Assembly (NCBI GenBank): GCA_029939385.1
Contig: JAOZSZ010000060.1
Location: 1 to 7,617 of the forward strand
DNA from: Pontiella sp.
GTDB lineage: Bacteria; Verrucomicrobiota; Kiritimatiellia; Kiritimatiellales; Pontiellaceae
Direction: 5' to 3'
Length of the DNA stretch: 7,617 nucleotides
Within the stretch, counting starts at the first letter, position 1. Each line of letters begins with the position of its first letter. The translations under genes and the position numbers were made by a program. A model generated the notes under the pieces. The model had not been told where the DNA came from and searched no databases. It saw nothing but the letters and a program-made list of their open reading frames with translations. This document shows positions 4,543 through 7,617 of this stretch, in pieces.

Positions 4543-6504
4543 ATGACAGCGAATCAAAAAGTTAAACAAAGGCAGCGATCTCCATTTTTTCTTTCGCTTG
4601 CCTTTAAATTGAGTCTATCCATTTTCCTCATTGCCTCGGTGCTATTATCGAGTCTGGGTATTTATTATATCCACACATTTTCTGACGAGATTGACCAACG
4701 TCTATATTTCCAAGCGCAAATTCCCGGACAATTAATGAACGATGGCGTGGTTTCATATGAAATCGTTCGGGATCTCGAAGTCCTTTCCCAATTGGTGGGG
4801 GAAACCGTCCTCTTCGCCGCGATTTCTTCTTTCGATGAGCAAATTCTTTATAGTGATGATTTATCTTTTGAGGGGCAAAAGTTTAGTGAGGTTCATTCGC
4901 ACGAGAAACGCGATGAATGGATCGTTTCGGATCTGAACAGTCAAATTCTATCCATCCCGACGGAGGACAAGAGCTACCTCTGCGTATCTACCCCGTTGCT
5001 TTTCGAAAAGGGAGGGAAGGGGGCATCGCTGCATATGAAAATATGTTCGGCCAATACCCAAGCGAAGAAGCATCGAGTTTCTATGGGATTCTTTATGGGG
5101 TTTTCCCTTTGTATTGCGCTCATTACATGGGTGAGTGCTTTGCTTTTGCATCGAATGACGGCCTCTCGCCTTCGCTCAACCGTAGAGTGTCTTAAGGCGG
5201 TCGAAAAAGGAAATCTAAAACAACGGATTCCCGGCTCAAAATCACAGGATGAACTCGGTATTTTGGTGCGAGGGGTAAACCATATGGCCGATGAATTGGA
5301 GCGTCGCTGTGCGGAACAAGAACAACTGGATGACGAATTAAAAGCGGCCAAGGATGCGGCAGAAAAGGCGAGCCTTAGTAAGAGCGAATTCCTGGCGAAT
5401 ATGAGTCATGAAATCCGCACCCCCATGAATGGTGTGCTGGGGATGACGCAATTAATAAAAGATACGGAGCTTTCCCCCGAGCAGGCAGAATATATTGAAA
5501 CCATTTCTACTTCTGCCGACAACCTTCTTAAAATTATTAATAATATTCTCGATCTCTCACGGGTCGAAAGGGGGAAGTTTGATCTAAATATGGATGCGGT
5601 TGATGTGCTAGCGGTATTGAATGGGCTCTGTTCCTTCTTTTCTCCCTCTATTCTTGAAAAAGGATTAGATCTAAAAATGGAGTGTTCTCCCGATCTCCCG
5701 CGGATCCGTACGGATGAAGGAACTCTTCGGCAAATTTTAATTAATTTGATCGCAAACGCTATAAAGTTTACACAAAAAGGGCAGGTGGTAGTGGCGGTCG
5801 AGTGCCTTGAAATAGCGGGCAATGAGTGCACGATTGGCTTCCGCGTTAGCGATACCGGTATTGGAATCTCAAAGGATGCTCAGGAACTCATTTTTCAGGA
5901 ATTTAAGCAGGTGGATGGTTCTCATACGCGTGAATATGGAGGGACTGGACTCGGGCTTGCTATATCTAAAAAAATGGCAGAGCAACTTGGGGGTCGTCTT
6001 GCTGTCTCCAGCGATATAGGGAAGGGATCTGAATTCTTCTTTAATATCACGGTGGATATGGAAGAGGGAAGGCGTACGCACGATAACACCACGTCTTTAA
6101 AACGCGCGCAAGATGAGTTTGATATCAAGGTTTTATTAGTCGAAGACAACAAGCTCAATCAGCTTGTTATTTCCAAGTTACTTCAAAAAATGGGCTGCCA
6201 TGTTGATATGGCTGAAAATGGTTTAGAGGCGATCAATCGACTCAAACTCTCTGCTCCAGAGGACGAACGCCCGCGCTATGCAATCATCTTCATGGATATT
6301 CAAATGCCCGTACTCGATGGATTAAAGGCCACGGCCATGATCCGCGCACAAGAGCAAGAATCCCAGCGCACGCCCATCATTGCCATAACCGCTCATGCCA
6401 TGAAGGGTGACCGCGAAAAGTTTCTTGATGAGGGAATGGATGGTTATCTTTCTAAGCCCATCCGCCGCGAAGATCTATGCGCCACGCTCAAGAAATATAG
6501 CTAG
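4543..6504 (+). CDS. Hybrid sensor histidine kinase with periplasmic sensor, HAMP and receiver domain
   Basis: This is an inner-membrane hybrid kinase of about 653 residues, numbered from the ATG at 4543. After a short basic N-tail come TM1 (about 16-42), an unrecognised periplasmic region (about 45-177), TM2 (about 179-203) and HAMP (about 204-258). HisKA follows with [12 protein letters not shown] (phosphoacceptor His289). HATPase_c has [10 protein letters not shown] (Asn405), DTGIGI (Asp437) and GGTGLGLAI. The C-terminal receiver (about 528-653) has acidic Glu534-Asp535, phospho-acceptor Asp585 in FMDIQMP, Thr616 and Lys638, so all key residues are present. It should autophosphorylate and pass phosphate to its receiver, then probably to an Hpt protein and a regulator encoded elsewhere, since none is adjacent. 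The frame stays open upstream to a TTG at 4477, with ATGs at 4501 and 4537. None has a Shine-Dalgarno sequence; 4543 was chosen because it gives a typical short charged tail before TM1. Confidence 0.9.
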   Translation: MTANQKVKQRQRSPFFLSLAFKLSLSIFLIASVLLSSLGIYYIHTFSDEIDQRLYFQAQIPGQLMNDGVVSYEIVRDLEVLSQLVGETVLFAAISSFDEQILYSDDLSFEGQKFSEVHSHEKRDEWIVSDLNSQILSIPTEDKSYLCVSTPLLFEKGGKGASLHMKICSANTQAKKHRVSMGFFMGFSLCIALITWVSALLLHRMTASRLRSTVECLKAVEKGNLKQRIPGSKSQDELGILVRGVNHMADELERRCAEQEQLDDELKAAKDAAEKASLSKSEFLANMSHEIRTPMNGVLGMTQLIKDTELSPEQAEYIETISTSADNLLKIINNILDLSRVERGKFDLNMDAVDVLAVLNGLCSFFSPSILEKGLDLKMECSPDLPRIRTDEGTLRQILINLIANAIKFTQKGQVVVAVECLEIAGNECTIGFRVSDTGIGISKDAQELIFQEFKQVDGSHTREYGGTGLGLAISKKMAEQLGGRLAVSSDIGKGSEFFFNITVDMEEGRRTHDNTTSLKRAQDEFDIKVLLVEDNKLNQLVISKLLQKMGCHVDMAENGLEAINRLKLSAPEDERPRYAIIFMDIQMPVLDGLKATAMIRAQEQESQRTPIIAITAHAMKGDREKFLDEGMDGYLSKPIRREDLCATLKKYS

Positions 6505-6517
6505 CGTAGTGGTTTCC

Positions 6518-6546
6518 TTGCATAATAATTACATTCCCAGTATAAA
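6518..6546 (+). promoter_or_regulatory. Candidate promoter of alaS
   Basis: TTGCAT (6518-6523) and TATAAA (6541-6546) are separated by exactly 17 bp. The -10 matches five of six consensus bases; the -35 matches only the TTG core. Transcription would begin near 6553, giving a leader of nearly 60 nt that contains the hairpin at 6561-6579. It lies just after the stop codon of the kinase gene. Confidence 0.45.
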
Positions 6547-6560
6547 ACCCGCTGTTTTCC

Positions 6561-6592
6561 CACCGACAAGAAGTTGGTGAGATTTGTTTTAT
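6561..6592 (+). terminator. Hairpin plus T-tract between the kinase gene and alaS (terminator or leader attenuator)
   Basis: CACCGAC (6561-6567) pairs with GTTGGTG (6573-6579) across loop AAGAA, giving a 7-bp stem with one G-U pair. Three bases later comes TTTGTTTTAT (6583-6592). The shape fits a modest rho-independent terminator for the kinase transcript. However, it lies downstream of the alaS promoter candidate, so it could instead act within the alaS leader. The stem is short and the T-tract interrupted, so strength is uncertain. Confidence 0.45.
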
Positions 6593-6610
6593 ATAAAGTA
6601 GGCTATAACC

Positions 6611-7617
6611 ATGACTTCAAAAGAAATCCGCCAATCATTCCTCCAGTTTTTTGAATCGAAGCAACACACCCTCGTAAAATCTGGAAGCCTACTCCCCGAT
6701 GCACCAAACCTCCTGTTCACCAATGCGGGAATGAATCAGTTTGTGCCCATCTTTCTCAGCCAAGCCAATTGCCCATATACCCCAGGTCGCGCCGCCGACA
6801 CCCAAAAGTGTATCCGCGCCGGAGGAAAGCATAACGACCTCGACGACGTGGGCATCGACACCTACCACCACACCTTTTTCGAGATGCTCGGAAACTGGTC
6901 CTTCGGCGATTACTTTAAACAAGAAGCCATTGACTGGGCCTGGGAATTAATCACTCAAGTATGGGGGCTCCCCGAAAACCGCATCTATGCCACCTACTTC
7001 GGCGGTGACGAAAAATCAGAAGCCGATCTTGAAGCGAAAGAAATGTGGTTGAAATATCTCCCCGCCGCGCAAGTTGTTCCGGGGAGCCGCAAAGATAACT
7101 TTTGGATGATGGGCGATACCGGCCCCTGCGGCCCCTGTTCCGAGCTGCACATCGACCTCACTCCCGAAGGCAACTGCGGCTCCGAAAAGGTGAATGCCGA
7201 CAGCGCCGACTGCATCGAAATCTGGAATCTGGTCTTTATCCAATTCAATGCCAATCAAGACGGCACCTTCTCTCCACTTCCCGCTCGGCACGTCGACACC
7301 GGCATGGGGTTCGAGCGCATCTGCTCCATCATCCAATGCACCGACGGGTTTAAGGATTTTTCCGGGGTCATCTCCAACTACGAGACCGACGTCTTTTCCC
7401 CCATCTTCAAAACCCTAGAAACTATGAGCGGAAAAACCTACGGCAGCTCCATGACCGATCCCTGCGATATTGCCTTCCGCGTGATCGCCGACCACATCCG
7501 CTGCCTCAGCTTCTCCATCGCCGACGGTATTCTGCCCTCCAACGAAGGCCGAGGTTATGTCTTGCGCCGCATCCTCCGCCGCGCCGTCCGCTATGGCCGC
7601 GCCCTCGGCTTCCAGGA
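6611..7617 (+). CDS. alaS: Alanyl-tRNA synthetase, N-terminal part, 3'-truncated by the window
   Basis: This cytosolic class II synthetase attaches alanine to tRNA-Ala. Only the first 335 codons are present, covering the aminoacylation core and the start of the tRNA-recognition region. Visible signatures are [11 protein letters not shown] (34-44), [13 protein letters not shown] (69-81), [15 protein letters not shown] (86-100), [17 protein letters not shown] (162-178), [10 protein letters not shown] (204-213), the motif 3 stretch [11 protein letters not shown] (227-237) and RVIADHIR (290-297). Most bacterial enzymes have DTGMGLER; the Phe here, with NQFVPIFL and ISNYETDVF, recalls PVC-group enzymes (from memory). 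The editing and C-Ala domains would lie beyond the window. The ATG has only a weak TAGG upstream (6599-6602), but the N-terminus aligns with the family start. No stop or frameshift is seen. Confidence 0.96.
   Translation, partial: MTSKEIRQSFLQFFESKQHTLVKSGSLLPDAPNLLFTNAGMNQFVPIFLSQANCPYTPGRAADTQKCIRAGGKHNDLDDVGIDTYHHTFFEMLGNWSFGDYFKQEAIDWAWELITQVWGLPENRIYATYFGGDEKSEADLEAKEMWLKYLPAAQVVPGSRKDNFWMMGDTGPCGPCSELHIDLTPEGNCGSEKVNADSADCIEIWNLVFIQFNANQDGTFSPLPARHVDTGMGFERICSIIQCTDGFKDFSGVISNYETDVFSPIFKTLETMSGKTYGSSMTDPCDIAFRVIADHIRCLSFSIADGILPSNEGRGYVLRRILRRAVRYGRALGFQ

Noticed and set aside
7102..7418. Several overlapping open frames on both strands near the right end
   Set aside because: They are all shadows of the alaS frame, which is unmistakable and has no stop in the window.

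Overview
The window comes from a Gram-negative bacterial chromosome. The best guess is a member of the PVC group, perhaps Verrucomicrobiota/Opitutia. This rests on the flavour of the alanyl-tRNA synthetase ([26 protein letters not shown]), on an eukaryote-like aminopeptidase P, and on an AsmA-like envelope protein. It is an impression from remembered sequences, not a search result. Both ends are ordinary housekeeping genes cut by the window edges; the middle holds less-characterised genes.

Layout from left to right. (1) The 3' end of a three-domain Xaa-Pro aminopeptidase gene (+). (2) A convergent gene (-) for a 592-residue membrane protein that appears to fuse two families usually encoded as a gene pair (TIGR03546-like and TIGR03545-like). 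(3) A divergent 273-bp intergenic region with overlapping CAAGATC palindromes on a perfect TTGACA -35 box, followed by two perfect GTTACGC-type palindromes. (4) A probable two-gene operon (+): an archaeal-ATPase-type P-loop ATPase with a C-terminal winged-helix-like region, then a small DUF5684-type membrane protein. (5) A convergent stand-alone NFACT-R (DUF814) domain protein (-), with a GC-rich hairpin touching its start codon. (6) A divergent hybrid sensor histidine kinase (+) with TM, periplasmic sensor, TM, HAMP, HisKA, HATPase and REC. (7) A leader with a promoter candidate and a hairpin followed by a T-tract, then the 5' part of alaS (+), which runs off the window.

There is no mobile element, CRISPR array, tRNA or rRNA. 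The most unusual part is the palindrome-rich control region of the ATPase operon. Two different sets of half-sites cover the promoter and the 5' UTR, and the last palindrome ends one base before the Shine-Dalgarno sequence. This suggests tight, possibly autoregulated control of an ATPase/membrane-protein pair of unknown function. The genes otherwise look like neighbours rather than one pathway: peptide turnover, envelope, RNA/translation quality control, signalling and tRNA charging.
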